64,000 nucleotides of DNA from Pyrenula massariospora (Eukaryota > Ascomycota > Eurotiomycetes > Pyrenulales > Pyrenulaceae): positions 310,001 to 374,000 of the forward strand of contig JAGFMI010000014.1 of NCBI GenBank assembly GCA_021030905.1, given 5' to 3'. A program made the position numbers and the translations under genes. Shown here one piece after another: positions 10,149 through 22,318 of this stretch (its first letter is position 1; the number at the start of each line of letters is the position of its first letter). Below the pieces are notes generated by a model that was given only the letters and a program-made list of their open reading frames with translations, did not search any database and had not been told where the DNA came from.

Positions 10149-11886
10149 TTAGCAGTTCGCAGCGCCATGGCGTCGGCGGCGACCCCGATTGCCGCCTTCA
10201 GGTCGCTGCGCAAGCACTTGTCGCAATTCAGGATCATCCCGATCTTTATCAACATGATGCACTCGGACATGTCTGTACATAATACATTAGCTTTGTGTGC
10301 TTCGTAAGACATCTTGAGAATGCTTGCCTCTGGAGATTGTCAGGTCGAGGGTATTTATGCTGCTGATCGGGACAAAAAGGGCACACGTAACCAGGGGAAT
10401 CGTGTACCAACCCGTGTCTGATCATCTCGTTCTTCCTCTTGAAACCTTTTCCTCCGTATGACCGGGGACAATTTTCGACGGGACAGAAATGTGGACGGCT
10501 CTGCGAATGGACATTGGCATGAGAATTAAGAAGGTACTGTGTTTGAAAAGGTGCAGCTGTACACCCGGGGTGGGTGCATTTGAACGCGGTGGAGGTAAAG
10601 GGTCCGTTGGGCGGAAGCGGTCCGTTGATAAGCTGTGGACTCTCCCCCTCAACACTCATCCGATGATCCTGCACATTAGGCGTGGGATAGGCGCTGCTAG
10701 GGCTCTCCCCTGTCAGGGTAGAAGTGGAAGGAGTCGACGTGGTATCTCCGGCTGATGGTGTTGAATAAGGAGGTTCAATTTTTGGAGCAGGTCTCCAATA
10801 GTTAGGATGGCTCGGCAACCCAGGTGGAGACATAATAGATGTGTCCTTAGACGAAGCAGGCGATGGCTGAGAATAACTGCTCGGAGAAGGCCCTGGATGT
10901 TGAGGCATAAAATGCGGTGGTCTTGATATTACTGTAGGCGATTGGGCAGATAAATGATAAGCCGGACTTGCACTGCTAATGCCATCGGGTTCCGTAAAGT
11001 TGCCTAAAGCTGTCTGCAATGACGGTAGACTTTGGCCATTATCGCCAGAATGTGTAGACATGGACCTCGGAGGTGATTTTTGTAACGCAGGCAGCGTGCT
11101 GCCGTCCGGCGCATCTGACCCTTTGATTGCGAATTTGGCCAGATGTGGAGAAGTGGCAAGTAAGGTATCCTCCTCTTTACTGTCATCTTTCTGGCTGCTG
11201 CTGGTACTGATCTGGCTAGGCTGCTTTGACAGGGGTGAATGGAGCTGTAGAGGTTCTGAAGAAGCTGCTGCGTCTTGGGGCCGACGTCCATTGCGCTGCA
11301 CTGCAGTATCAATGGAGGCATTTTGACCCTGAGGACCAGATAACTCCTTGGCCGTCGAAGCAAGTGACTGATCCTTTCCAGCGGCGGCCGAAGCCTCCTG
11401 ACTCGTCAATACTGCCTGGGCTGCCTGAGCCGTTGGAACAAGGTCTTCCTGATACTCCGTTTTCACGCTTCTCATTGCCTTCACAGATGAAGTTTCCTCC
11501 GGAGTATCCTCCTCCAACTCCTCCGACTCCTCCGACTCCTCACCCCACCTATCGTCCAACGCCCTCTTTCCTGCCTCTTGAGCAATGTCGGGGTTGTTGG
11601 GAGCTAAGTAGCTTATTAGTACCGTATCTCCCTGGGATGGACGGATTCTAGTCTTCTTCCGCCGCTTCTTGGATCTCTTACGAATCTCCCCAGAAGAAGC
11701 AGGGGTGGTTCCGTCGGCCAGTGCTTCGGATCGATCTCCCTCGCTGCTAGGAGACGATGTGGACGACTTCTCGTGGATAAATGGAGGCGGCGTTTCTTCA
11801 GTCCTGTAATTTGGCTTGATCGGCTGTAGCCGCGGTGAGGCATTCAAGGCGTCGTCCGAGTCGTAGTAGCCGGCGGACTCGATCAT
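10149..11886 (-). CDS. C2H2 zinc-finger transcription factor
   Basis: Two exons, 11886-10328 and 10272-10149, giving 560 residues. The first 430 residues are Ser/Pro/Gln-rich and disordered, with an acidic patch and a basic KKRRKKTRIR nuclear signal. Three fingers follow at about residues 435-530: CTHPGC...H/H, CPVENC...RHGLVH, and CPFC...QRHVRVHH. The last finger gets its histidines from exon 2. The intron (10327-10273) starts with GC, not GT, after CAGAG, and ends GTACAG. Without it the frame runs into a false end (RQAFSRCLTKH). The tail DKDRDDPELRQVLAQRPEGG is characteristic of a conserved but poorly studied fungal C2H2 family. The start is the ATG at 11886; a GTG nine bases upstream was not used. 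Confidence 0.88.
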
Positions 11887-11898
11887 GTCATTCACGTG

Positions 11899-11918
11899 CC
11901 CGCCACATGTGTGGCGGG
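11899..11918. promoter_or_regulatory. 20 bp inverted repeat just upstream of the zinc-finger start codon
   Basis: CCCGCCACA and TGTGGCGGG are perfect reverse complements separated by TG. The pair lies 12 bases from the start codon of the C2H2 factor, so it could be a dimeric operator (possibly autoregulatory) or a leader hairpin of the mRNA. Neither is shown. Confidence 0.4.
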
Positions 11919-14184
11919 ATGGGCGGACCTCTTATCACCACCGTTTGCGGGCCCCCCCTCAAGCCAAGCTGATCCGCTTTGCCAATGCTCTAATGGTTGA
12001 TGACTTCGACGACGGTACACGATACTTCGTTCCCGTCGGTGATCCGGGGAAAAATCACTAGTCCGGCTCAACCGTGTAACTTCAAAGAACAATTAGCCTT
12101 ATGCTTCACGGAGACATATAGAAAGCGTGAATTGTGATGAGTTGAAGGAAAGAAAAGGAAGAAAGGTCGTCATATGAATTATAAAAAAGGGAGGACGCGA
12201 TAATCTGAGTATTGAAATCAGGATTTGTAGATCGCAGCAACTTGAGGCCGTAATGTCCCGAACCACTGCCTCAACGAATGACTGAGCACTAGCTTCGCTG
12301 GGGCTGACGTGAAGGGAGTTTGCGCCGCAACCATGACAAATTGACAAAACAGATTATTGACAGCTTCGATCGCTATAAAGACAAAGACAATAAAGTTGAA
12401 CGGGTGTGTCGCAAAATGATGATCGATATCGTTGAAACAGCACCGACGAGGTGGCACAGGCAGCATAACGACAAGAACCCATACTGCGGATCATGGTACG
12501 GTGGAAAGTGGAGGTGCGATGTATGTACCCTCCGTATGTCGTACAAGTCGTACACAGACTAGATAGGAAAAGATCACCGAGGAAAAATTCAACATACCAG
12601 AGGCTCAACGATAAAGCTGCGGCTCTTTCAACGAACAAAACGCTCCACGAGAAGGTGCATGCGAGGTTCTTGGGACGCGAATCCGGCGATCGCGTTGCGG
12701 GACAGCTTTTAAGAGGGGCGGCGACGGATGGCGAGGTGCCCGCGTATTCAGCGGGGGCGGTGCAGCGAAATGGCTCGTGTTCGTCCGTCAATGCAAGCTG
12801 ATTAAAGATACTCTCGCCGTGATACTTTGATGCCGGCAGCACCGTTAATCTGTGGTCGACGAAGGCGAGCCCAAAAGGGCGATTCCGCCACGTTAGAAGA
12901 TGCCGTAGCTATCGGGTCGTTCTGCTGTGCTTGTGCGCGGCATCGGATCTCGTGGGATGGGGAAGAGATGCGGCGCTGCGGTGGGGGGGTGTTGATGGTG
13001 GAGGAAGATTGGAGGGGTATGGCCAGGCTAAGAGGTCGACGGTGGCCGGAGTGGTGTGGAAGAAAGAACGAGGAGCGAGGAAAGCGGGGATGCGAAGTTC
13101 TACGTTTGGCGATGATTTCGTTTTAGTAAGAATGAATGCTGCCAGTAGTCTGGGCGATGTCTCTGGTTGAATTGGGACGTTGACTCGAGTGTTGCACACC
13201 GGGGAGGCTGACAACGACGGGCAAGCCACCTCCCCAAGCCGGCACTATGCGAGGAGGAGCCAGGGCCTCTTCGGGTGGACCAGCAGGCATCCTGGTGCCC
13301 GGGAGGCCTGTTTGGAGGCCGGGGATAGGGTGCGGCTCTCAGGTCGGTGCAGCGTGCGCTCCGCACTAACCCCTTGCACCCTAGAGCCACGGGCGTCGCG
13401 CTGAAATCCGCCCCCCCTCCAGCCCCCCAATCACGCTGGCCATTTCATCTCGCTCCCAAGCTACGACCACCCCACCACCACTTCTCCCTACCATCAGCAG
13501 CCAACCACGCCTCTGCTTGTCCTCTTGAAACAGGCCTTTTGTCCATCGGCATTGGAGGTTCCTGGCCACGACGCATGCCATGTTGGCACTACTGACAACG
13601 AAAGAGACATCTTTTCGAATAGTTGATGCATTAATGGCTTCCCGCGCGGCGACTTCTCAGACATCCAATCAGCCGCGTCCAAAAATACGCTGATAACCAA
13701 AGTCCAGCTTGGTGTCGCCCATCGAAGGATGCTTCTACCATCGGGAGCTTACTCTACGGAGTAAATAGCCCATGCCCTCCGCCCAACGGCGTTGTCATAC
13801 TCCCATGCTCGTCGCTGCCAGACTTTCCGGTCTGTCGGGCTTTTGTTTCAATGCCAGCAAATTTGGCCCCTTCCTTCCGCATCCCTCAATCTGGCCCCCC
13901 CCAAAATCGCATCTCCAATTTACCAATTTGGCTCTCGTAAGATCCTCGATGAGACCTGTTGACTTTTGACGAAACCGAACTGATCGTTGGAGGATCGACC
14001 GGATATGCCGTCGCTATTCTTGCTGGCTTCGATCAAGTGCTGATTAGGAATCCAGCGCTTCCCCAGCCCAGAGCGGGTTGACCTATTCAGGCGCTCTGAC
14101 AAGCTGGATAGATTACATGTCTGGCGGTGAGTCTGAAGGAGCTGACAATGCAGCACTAACATCCTGGATTGCATTGCAATTTGC
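11919..14184. other. 2.3 kb region without a supported gene, upstream of the zinc-finger gene
   Basis: Fungal transcription factor genes often have long upstream regions, and this fits. The open frames here (for example 12354-12842 minus and 12909-13229 minus) overlap each other on both strands, show no family motif and look like GC-driven shadows. A poly-C run occurs near 11946. No tRNA or repeat array seen. Confidence 0.4.
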
Positions 14185-15214
14185 TTAGGCGCTCCTCAGC
14201 AGCGGCTCGTCTGAGCCGCTATCGCTGTCTTCGATTTTTTCTTTTCCTGCATGCCTGTAGATCACATAGTGCTGGAACATGAAGATCACATCGAAGAAAA
14301 TGCTGACGTTGCCCAGTCCGAACTTGACAGGGTTGCCGGTGAGCCCACTCCAGTCCTGTTGTAAACTCGAGTCAATTAGAAGCTGCAGTATTGACAAAAT
14401 ACCGCCGCTGAAGTCAAGCAATATCTGCCAGATACTCCATCCTACCGTGGACTTTCGAAGGTAATTTGCCCGCACTTGAGGCATATACTTTACCACGGTA
14501 ACTACCAGCTTGACATAGCTGAATGTGTACATCTGCTGCCATCAACGACGCGATCTGAGAGGACGATCAGCGCGACTTACAACATCGATCCAAGCCCAAC
14601 CTTTTGGATCATTGCCACCATCTTTGCTCTTGGATAGCACCAAGAAGATAGTGATCAAGACGGCCAGTATACTCCCCCAGACTATTCCAGCGACGGGCTT
14701 CAGGATCCGCTGTGATTTTCCTACTCTGAATCCCCACAATTTTGACCAGAACTGGCTATACACGATCAAGCAGAGGATGACCGCATGGACCGCAAAGGCG
14801 ACATCGTTGAAGCGGACGGTAGGTTCGGGCGCTTTGGGGTTGCGCGCAGCATATTGACTCCTAATTTGAGGAGAGTACAGGAAAGCAGTAGTAGAGATCG
14901 AGTAGCATACGAATCCGACCACGTTCAATGTCGGGAAGTCGATGGTCAGGCCGTGAGTTGACTTGCGACGGTAATTCAGTATAGGCTGGGGATAGAAACT
15001 CAAGCTCCAGCAGAGAACGCTTGAAAGGTTGTCAGCTGTTCGATCGCAGAACGTTAGGACGTTGGTAACGTACTATATCCAACCGAAAAGGCTATCAGAT
15101 CTCGTTAGCGACGGTACTTCTTATCTGTCGGTCCAAGACATGACCGTGCAAGGAGTGGAGCTCTTACCGAGAGACTGCTTGGGCCAAGTGGACGAGCTGA
15201 TCAGACTTTTCCAT
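14185..15214 (-). CDS. Cystinosin/ERS1-type PQ-loop vacuolar transporter
   Basis: Four exons, 15214-15168, 15091-15074, 15019-14581 and 14532-14185, giving 283 residues. Seven hydrophobic segments are expected. Both PQ loops are visible: [20 protein letters not shown] (Pro-Gln at residues 32-33) and [20 protein letters not shown] (186-187), the second followed by LLDFSGG with the conserved Asp. This is the pattern of cystinosin, which exports cystine from lysosomes or vacuoles with protons; yeast ERS1 is the relative. Exon 2 is an 18 nt microexon (LFGWIY). The tail has an acidic Ser cluster ([12 protein letters not shown]), resembling a dileucine sorting signal. It is divergent from the b561 gene, 683 bp apart. 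Confidence 0.9.
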
Positions 15215-15897
15215 GTCTTCGAGCTCTGAAAGAGACGACTATAGCACACGCGTGCAAAGCTTGCAGGAAGACATGACTGACAATTCTCGAGCCCCCTTCT
15301 CAGCGGAAAGGCTCATAGACATCAGAAAGGTGCAAGGTGTCCAACATGAACAGCCTTGCAGCCCAGTGATCGTCACGGTGGAGATGCAGCGCGGGCGCCA
15401 GTCTCTTCACAGTTAAGGCAGGCATCGCAGTGAGCCGTTGCCCGGGACGAGACGCTAAGCTGGATCGGCAAGGTGCAAACACCCCGCCGCCCGCCTTGCA
15501 GCCCGAAAAACCGGAAAATCGAAGAAATCATCTTGAAGCTTGTGTAGATCGGGAAATTCTAGATCCTCTGTTCAGCTTGCTTTACCCTTGTCTTCACAAA
15601 GTATTCATCCACATTCCTGCGAAAAGCCTGTTCCACAATCGGCGTTGCCCATAAACTCCCGTCTCGAGCGGTCAGATAACTTACTGCAACTGTGAGCTCG
15701 GCCTCCGCTGTACACATCATCAGTCCCCGCAACATCCCTCTGCAAATCAATTCAACCGCCCACCACCCATTCCAGCACTTGAGACAAAGTCACGGCGCAG
15801 TCTGGATCTGAACAGATGATTCAGTCTACTCGATACTAGGAGGTGTTCCTCCAACAGATCTCGCGAAGGACTAGGAATTGTCAATTGGCCGCGAAGC
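15215..15897. promoter_or_regulatory. Divergent intergenic region between cystinosin and b561 genes
   Basis: 683 bp that must hold both promoters. No supported coding frame. No clear TATA box or palindrome was picked out. Confidence 0.4.
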
Positions 15898-18442
15898 ATG
15901 TCTCCATCACCGCAACTTGCTCCTCCAGGGAGCAGCACCTACGACTCGGATACCATGTATGTAGGAGATGGTACCTGGGATTCGTCGAGGAACAGCTTTC
16001 TCTTGCCAAACCTGGTGGGGCTCAATTTTGCAACAATGAGATACAATGGTATGGACGGACGGCGAAAACGCAAAGAGAGACTGTATGCTAATAGATTCAG
16101 GAATGGGGAATCGATTCTTTGCGATGACCGGATACCACCCATTGATACTGGCCCATGGCATTCTTGCTGCCCTTACTTTCCTCGCTATTGTTCCCGCTGC
16201 CATTATGATTGCTCGATTTTATGGTCGCTCTCCGTTCTGGGCTCTTCGACTTCATATTTGGTTACAGATCTTCACATTACTACTTCTCACTGTAGTCTTT
16301 ATATTAGGTTTTTTCGCTGTTGGACCAACAAGAAGTTTGACGAATCCGCATCACGGTATCGGCGTTGCGATCTACGTACTCGTCTTGTCCCAGGTGATAT
16401 TTGGAGGATGGGTGCATCGGAGGGAGAAAAAGAAAGCCAGAGTACATCTTCCCTTGAAGCTGGTCATTCACCAATGGCTTGGTCGGACGATCGCACTACT
16501 TGGAATCATCCAGATAGCTCTTGGACTGACATTGTATGGATCGCCCGAATGGCTCTTTATCCTATACGCACTGGTGGTGTTCTCCTTGGTCGTGATATAT
16601 TTCGTACTATCTTTTATGCATCAAAGGCGCACATTCAACTACGATGCCCGTGGCAGTTATGTCTCGGGGACAGAAGTGGTAGAAGACCGTCGAGATCGAA
16701 GGCACAGCAGCGGGCTTGGCCGACTGGCTGCTGCCGGAGCTGCCGGAGCTGGTCTTGCAGCGCTTTTCAATCGCCGCAGATCCAAATCAAGAGATCGACG
16801 TCATGATCAGAGTGTTGTGGGAAGCGAAAGCTATAGCTATGGGTCATATCTCTCAGATGAAAAGACAGAGGGAACTCACCACGGCATCGGTCATCGTCTG
16901 CTGCAGGTTGGGGCAATAGGCGGAGGACTGGCAGCAGCAAGGAAGCTCTTTGCGCGAAGACGGCGGGACGAAGATTCTGATTTGTCTACTTACCGACCGC
17001 CGCCTGGGGGAAACCAGCAATTTACAACGGTCACTGACTCTCGCATTGAGGAGGGCAGAAGACCTGTCACTCCCATGGCAACTGGCGCTGTTCCTCCTGG
17101 AACAGTGCCGCCAGTTCACACCACGCCACCTCGACATCCTCTTGCTCAACCTCCGATGACTCCCCACCACCAACGTAGCACATCATCTTTATCATACGAC
17201 TACTACTCCTCCTCCCCCTCCCGCCGCAGTGACAGGCACACCTTCCGCAACACTCTAGCCACAGCCGGCGCGCTCGCTGCACTCCGCCAAATGTTCAAAG
17301 GCCGGCGTCAACGCAAAGAAGATCGTCGCGTTGAAGAGATGCGGCAGCAGGAAATCGCCCAGGAGCGCCTTGCCCGCGCCAACTCCAACGCCCAAGGCCG
17401 CTACACCGGTGACGGCTTCGTGCCACGCCGTCAACACGGCCGACACGGTTCCGATGATCAATCTGCAACTTCATACTCCGAATCCCTCCTTGATGATGTT
17501 CAGCAACGTCGCCATCACGGCGCCGTACATGACGGCATCAACCCTGCGGTCCCTGCAGGCGTTGGTGCGGCAGCTGTCTCAGCTCTAAGCGATAGGGACC
17601 GGATCCGTCCTGTGGGTACAGATCCAGTCGTTGCTGGCGGCCCTACAGTGCCTATCACGGATGTGCCACCGATTCCGCCAGCTCACCGCGACTCCTCAGT
17701 CTCCTCCATCAGCCACCATGACACTCAAAGCCATCCTATCCGTGATGAGGCAGCCGCCGGCATGGCAGGTGCTGCCCTTGGCGCCGCTGCTGCAAATCAA
17801 TCACGCAGACGCCGGGCGTCGAATCAAAATACAGATAGCATGGGCTCGCAGCCTGTGTCGGTGAAGGTGAAAATGCACAATGATGGACGACACGTCACGT
17901 TGCGACGTTTGACAGAGGAAGAAGCCACCGCTCAAAGAGAGGCAAGACGACTGCAGAAAGATCGAGATCGGAGAACAGGAGCCGGGCGGTCGAGCAGCGG
18001 CCGCCGAAGAAGAAGAGGCAGCAGTCTCAGCTCCACCGACAACGAAGACAGGCGCTGGCGCAGAACAGAAGAGCACGAACGCAGACAGGCCGAAGAAATA
18101 GCCGCAGCCCAACAACAAGCAGCACAACCCGGCCCATCGGGCCCCACGCAGATCCCACCAGGGTATAATATTCCTCCACCCCCACCAGGCCCTCCGCCAG
18201 GAGGACAGCAACCGTTCACGAGACCCCCAGCTCCAGCGGGGTCGTCGTCGTATAATGTGCCGCCTCCGCCGCCGATTCCGGCTACGGCCAGCGGGGTCAC
18301 GAGTCCCGGCGAGGTCACCGGGACGGAGGCCAGTGGGGCGACTGATTATGCGATGAATCGGAAGAGGAGAAGGGCGCAGCGGCAGCAGGCGAGGAACGCG
18401 GAAGCGGCGCGGGGAGGTGGTGGTGGGGTGGAGTTTACGTGA
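15898..18442 (+). CDS. Cytochrome b561-type membrane protein with long disordered tail
   Basis: Two exons, 15898-16048 and 16101-18442, 830 residues. The branch point TGCTAAT lies too close to the TAG at 16094, so the CAG at 16100 is preferred; it restores MRYNGMGNRFF. Residues 62-200 form a b561 core with the expected heme-ligand histidines on successive helices: LAHG (His69), RLHI (His102), PHHGIG (His135) and IHQWLG (His174). Such cores pass electrons across a membrane, typically to ferric iron or monodehydroascorbate. There is no DOMON domain. From about residue 210 the protein is a 600-residue tail rich in Arg, Ser, Pro and Ala, with GLGRLAAAGAAGAGLAAL and RLLQVGAIGGGLAAARKLF motifs repeated before basic patches, then polyproline. 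The tail is probably cytosolic. Substrate unknown. Confidence 0.82.
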
Positions 18443-19398
18443 TACGTCGATGCTGGGAGGAGCGACCGATTTTGGAGCTGTGAGAGGTAGGGGTTGTGCC
18501 TTGCATCATAATGGGATCTAGCGGTTGTAGGAGCGGATCTTTGTCTGCATGTTGGCGGGTATAGGAGGCATTTTGGCGGTGTTTTTTGAGAGCCTCTGTA
18601 GGTTTTGGGGATTTGTATATTGTGGGAATGATCACATAAAAGGCCTATCTGGTTGGTTGGCACGATCTTAAGAGAAAGAGATTTTCCCGCATGAGCGTGC
18701 TTGCAACAGGCTATCCAGATGAATATGAACAGAGCTCTTCTTTGTTTATCAGAAATTGATAGGAATGGGAATGTCGTTGCGTAGCGACGTGTATGTGTCC
18801 ATTCCTTTCCGTGCGCTGCATGGAAAGAGGATAGTGTCCAGTCTTTTAAGTATGCATTGTGTGACCTATGATGCTATCTAATCGCTAGAGAAAGAAGAGC
18901 CTCATTGGACAAGTCAACGAGGAATAACGGCATGGCATCGAGCAAATCTGGTATTTTATACGGATCGTGTTGTGTTCTGCTGGGTCTGGTGCATATCTAT
19001 GGTGGGTTGCGGTGGATTTTGTTCTGGCGGGCAATTTATTCGTATTCGTAACAAGATACTATACCTAATAAGAGAAAAAAAGGCGTCCATGGTCCCCCGG
19101 TGATAGGTCCAAACAAGCCGTCAGTCCACATGATAGTGACCTATTTATTCTGTTCCAGCAAACACGAACATGCCGTCGCGTAGACGGCCCGATGAAATCC
19201 ATCTATCCATCATAGTAGTCCCTTGCTTGCCAAACACAATCTGCAGTTTCATATCACAAACAGAAAAAGACACTCCTCTAGAGTAGTCTTTCGAATCCCA
19301 TGCTGCTCATCATCCACCAAAGAACTCATAACCCCAGACATCATCTCCTCCCAACCATCCTCCGCATACCCGCTCCCACTCAATTTCCCTCTCTCTTC
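18443..19398. other. Convergent intergenic region, no gene seen
   Basis: It lies between the 3' ends of the b561 gene and the next minus-strand gene. Open frames are short shadows. Likely 3' UTRs. Confidence 0.4.
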
Positions 19399-20447
19399 TC
19401 ACTTAAAGTCCTTAACACTCCAAGTCAGCCTCCCCTCCCGGCTCGCCTCTAGACTCCCACTTAGATCCGTCGTCCCCCCACACGGGCAGTCCTTCGCGCA
19501 CTTCAACGCTCCCTTGGGGTTGTTCTGCGCGAGGCTCGTAGCCGCTGGGACCATCTTGCTGTTTGGGCGCGTGTTGAAGGAGGGGGCGACACGGGGCGCT
19601 GCTGCGCGGCGGGAGCGGTGGTGACGGTGGGGGTGGCGGGTTGGGTTGGTGAAGTGGGGGTAGCAGGGGGTGGGTGTGTGGGATTTTATGGGGTTTGGAT
19701 GGAGGCCATGGGGATAGTGGGGGGTAGAGGGTTGAGTGGGGATGGAGTAGTATGCAGTGGAGGGAGGTGGGTAGGTGGTGGTGGGTGGTGTGAGGAAGAA
19801 ATTTGACTGTACAATGTTGATTTGACGTGTCGGATATATTGTACTAAGCGCCGCCATTGTATTGTGCCAGCCGGATGGTTGCTGGTTGTCAGGGCTGATT
19901 TTAGGCATTGATACTGCGACTGGCTCAAGCGTTGGAGGATCATTTTGTTCATCTTGGACAGTGCTAATGAGAAGTATTTAGCACGAGCAAACGTGGGATG
20001 TGTTAATGAAGTAGGGAATGCTCACATAGCGGACTCCTTGGGTAGAGGCGGAGTGGTGATTTCCAAAGATGAACGAGATGCTTGCTCAGCATTATCGTCC
20101 AAGGCATCGACATGTTCAAGAGATGGTACGCTTGAGTCAACAGAGCTGCCATCCTCCTCAAGGATTGTAGATAGACTTGGTGCCTGTGTCACTGCCAAAG
20201 TCGGAGCACGGCGGTGGAGTGAAGAGGAACCGGTCTTGCATGTATTTTCATTAGATTTAGATCGATGTTGAGACGGTTTACGTGCTGGCTGTCGAACAGG
20301 CTGGCCATTTCTTGTGCCAATAACCCCGGCTGTGTTTGCAGTGCTACCATCATGGCTAACTGGCTTGCTGTCGGGTACAGAACCTTGACGGAGCAGCTCG
20401 CCTAAGGTCATCGCTCGGCTGTCGGATCTTGGATAAAAAGTCGTCAT
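19399..20447 (-). CDS. Unrecognised Ser/Pro/Thr-rich protein
   Basis: Two exons, 20447-20026 and 19963-19399, joined by a 62 bp intron (donor GTGAGC, acceptor CATTAG), giving 328 residues and the joint KESAI-TVQDEQNDP. The N-terminal half has MTLGELLRQGS and a basic RKPSQHRSKS stretch, then an acidic Ser-rich part. The C-terminal half is low in complexity (Pro/Thr/Tyr), and ends with a short Cys motif, CAKDCPCGG. No known domain. The open frame continues a little upstream of this ATG without another ATG (Ser-rich, back to about 20516), so a further 5' exon is possible. The splice signals argue for a real gene. Confidence 0.55.
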
Positions 20448-21529
20448 GTTCGTGAGCCCGAGTGATGGCACCGATGGTCCAGAGGCACTGCTCGCACTTG
20501 TTGATGAGCTTTAGAATATGATAAATTAAATATGCACAGAAAGGGACGAAGATCTCAAACAAAACAGGACCCTCAGATTGTCACGTGGTAAAGGCAGGCT
20601 TAAGTAGGCTGCAGCAAGTTTCGTTGTTTGCTTAACAACAGGCAACGAAATTATAACAGTGACAATGACCTCTCCGGGAAGTCTAAGTGAATTGCGGCAG
20701 CCTACCTAAAAATCATACATGCGCGAAAATGTATGAAGGAAATCAGGCAGCGAGGACAAAGGGCTCAAGCAGCCATCAGGTGATGGACAAATATACTCCC
20801 GAATCTTGGGATAACTTTGGAACGATAAACGCCCAGATGTGATGAATGAAAGTTTTGAACGAGGCTTTGCCTATTCCGTCATAATATCAACAGACTTCGG
20901 GGTGAAGTTACGGTCGCTGCCGTTGTTCAGTGGGGCGCAATCATTATTGGGGATGAACAATAAGACAATCGCCGCGATTTTCATTGGGAGAAGATGGTGA
21001 AAAGCGCTCACCAGAGAGATCCGCTCAATAACAATGATGTCGTCGTGAAGATGCAAGCCCAATAAAGTACTCCTGCATACCTGTCTCATTCAGGCCCTCA
21101 AGATTTAAATGAATGTTGGTTTTCCTGCTTGGATTTTCAAAAAGAAACCTAGGCCGAGCTCGCATCTATGAAGACATTTCTCGATCTATAAGTAGACGCA
21201 GGCTTTTGTTTTGTCCCATATCACCGCTGTGTTGACGACGCGCGTTGCCCGTTACCCCAGCCCATGCTGGCCGAAAACAAGCGGTAATGGCCTTGTTCGT
21301 ACCGGGACGACGATCCTTTCTGGCTGGCAATGGGCGGACTGATCTTTAGGAGATCCGAATCTTGGCAACGCTTTCTTCGAAGACGATCTCATCAGATATC
21401 CACCAGCTCGAAATGTTCATGTTGTTCCTCATACAGAACAAGCAGACTCAATACATCTCCCAGCCACTGCAATCATGATCCAAGTTTCCACGCTGTTAAT
21501 ATCCACATCAGCCTGACAACTCTGTCAGG
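20448..21529. promoter_or_regulatory. Divergent intergenic region, about 1.1 kb
   Basis: It lies between two divergent unrecognised genes and should contain both promoters. Only short frames without features are present. Confidence 0.35.
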
Positions 21530-22318
21530 ATGAGCAATCGACAGACACCAACCTCGTTTAAATGCGGATGGCAAAATGAATGCCCAGGGCACCTTCATAC
21601 TATCCGCTTCCAAGATGTAGCGCGAATTGAAGACGATCAATCTTATGCCGTTCCTGACTTTTTCATGCCGCAATATCTCCAGGGGAAAGGGGACGATTCG
21701 GATGAGAGTCCAATACCTCCCGAGTACCGAATTCGACACCATTTCCAGAATTCAGAGTCATATCCCTACCACGCCTATCAGGTATCGCAATTGCTTCCGC
21801 GACCGGGAGGAACCCATCCAATCCAACAATATTTTGAAGCTCAAGAGAACACTCAGATTATGGTCTCACCAGAAGCCAAGCAAGTGAACCCCCCAAACCA
21901 TTGTGATTACGATAGTGGACAGCAAGAGATTGCGGGGAATAATGTGAACAGAGACTGGCAAGGAGGGTTAACGCACACGTATGAATACGTTGAAGATAAT
22001 GACTTTTCATCACCCTACACCCGGAAGCAGCGACTGAGAGATGTTCCGCCAACTCATCATTATGCATACCAGGATTGTCCATCTTACCCTCCAGCTCCTT
22101 TCCCGAGTCCACACTATGAGTTTCACCACGGTGCTGAATTTAATGAGCTTCTCCATCCAGTCAATATGGCAACGCAGGTATGGACACGGCTACGCAAGTG
22201 GGCGAAAGATGAAGACGAGGCCGAGCCTGATAAACGTCTCGCTCCAATTAACATGTCGACTCATGTGTGGAGACGGCTGTGTAAGCTGCGGAAAGAGGGC
22301 GATGAGTTGAGAAACTAG
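21530..22318 (+). CDS. Unrecognised 262-residue protein with a duplicated C-terminal motif
   Basis: An uninterrupted frame from the ATG at 21530. The first 200 residues are rich in Tyr, Pro, Gln, His and Asp and look disordered. The end holds two copies of a 21-residue unit: PVNMATQVWTRLRKWAKDED (from residue 210) and PINMSTHVWRRLCKLRKEGD (from 239). The shared core is N-M-[AS]-T-x-V-W-x-R-L followed by a basic then acidic stretch, probably a short amphipathic helix. No signal peptide or membrane span. The internal duplication argues that it is translated. Function unknown. Confidence 0.55.
   Translation: MSNRQTPTSFKCGWQNECPGHLHTIRFQDVARIEDDQSYAVPDFFMPQYLQGKGDDSDESPIPPEYRIRHHFQNSESYPYHAYQVSQLLPRPGGTHPIQQYFEAQENTQIMVSPEAKQVNPPNHCDYDSGQQEIAGNNVNRDWQGGLTHTYEYVEDNDFSSPYTRKQRLRDVPPTHHYAYQDCPSYPPAPFPSPHYEFHHGAEFNELLHPVNMATQVWTRLRKWAKDEDEAEPDKRLAPINMSTHVWRRLCKLRKEGDELRN

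Noticed and set aside
11887-11895. Upstream extension of the zinc-finger factor
   Set aside because: It begins with GTG. The ATG at 11886 is used instead.
12354-12842. 162-residue minus-strand frame
   Set aside because: Cys/Ser-rich composition with counter-frames, no domain and no intron signals. Likely chance in an upstream region.
16049-16094. First TAG as the b561 intron acceptor
   Set aside because: It is only about two bases from the branch adenosine. The CAG at 16100 also keeps frame and gives the family sequence RYNGMGNRF.
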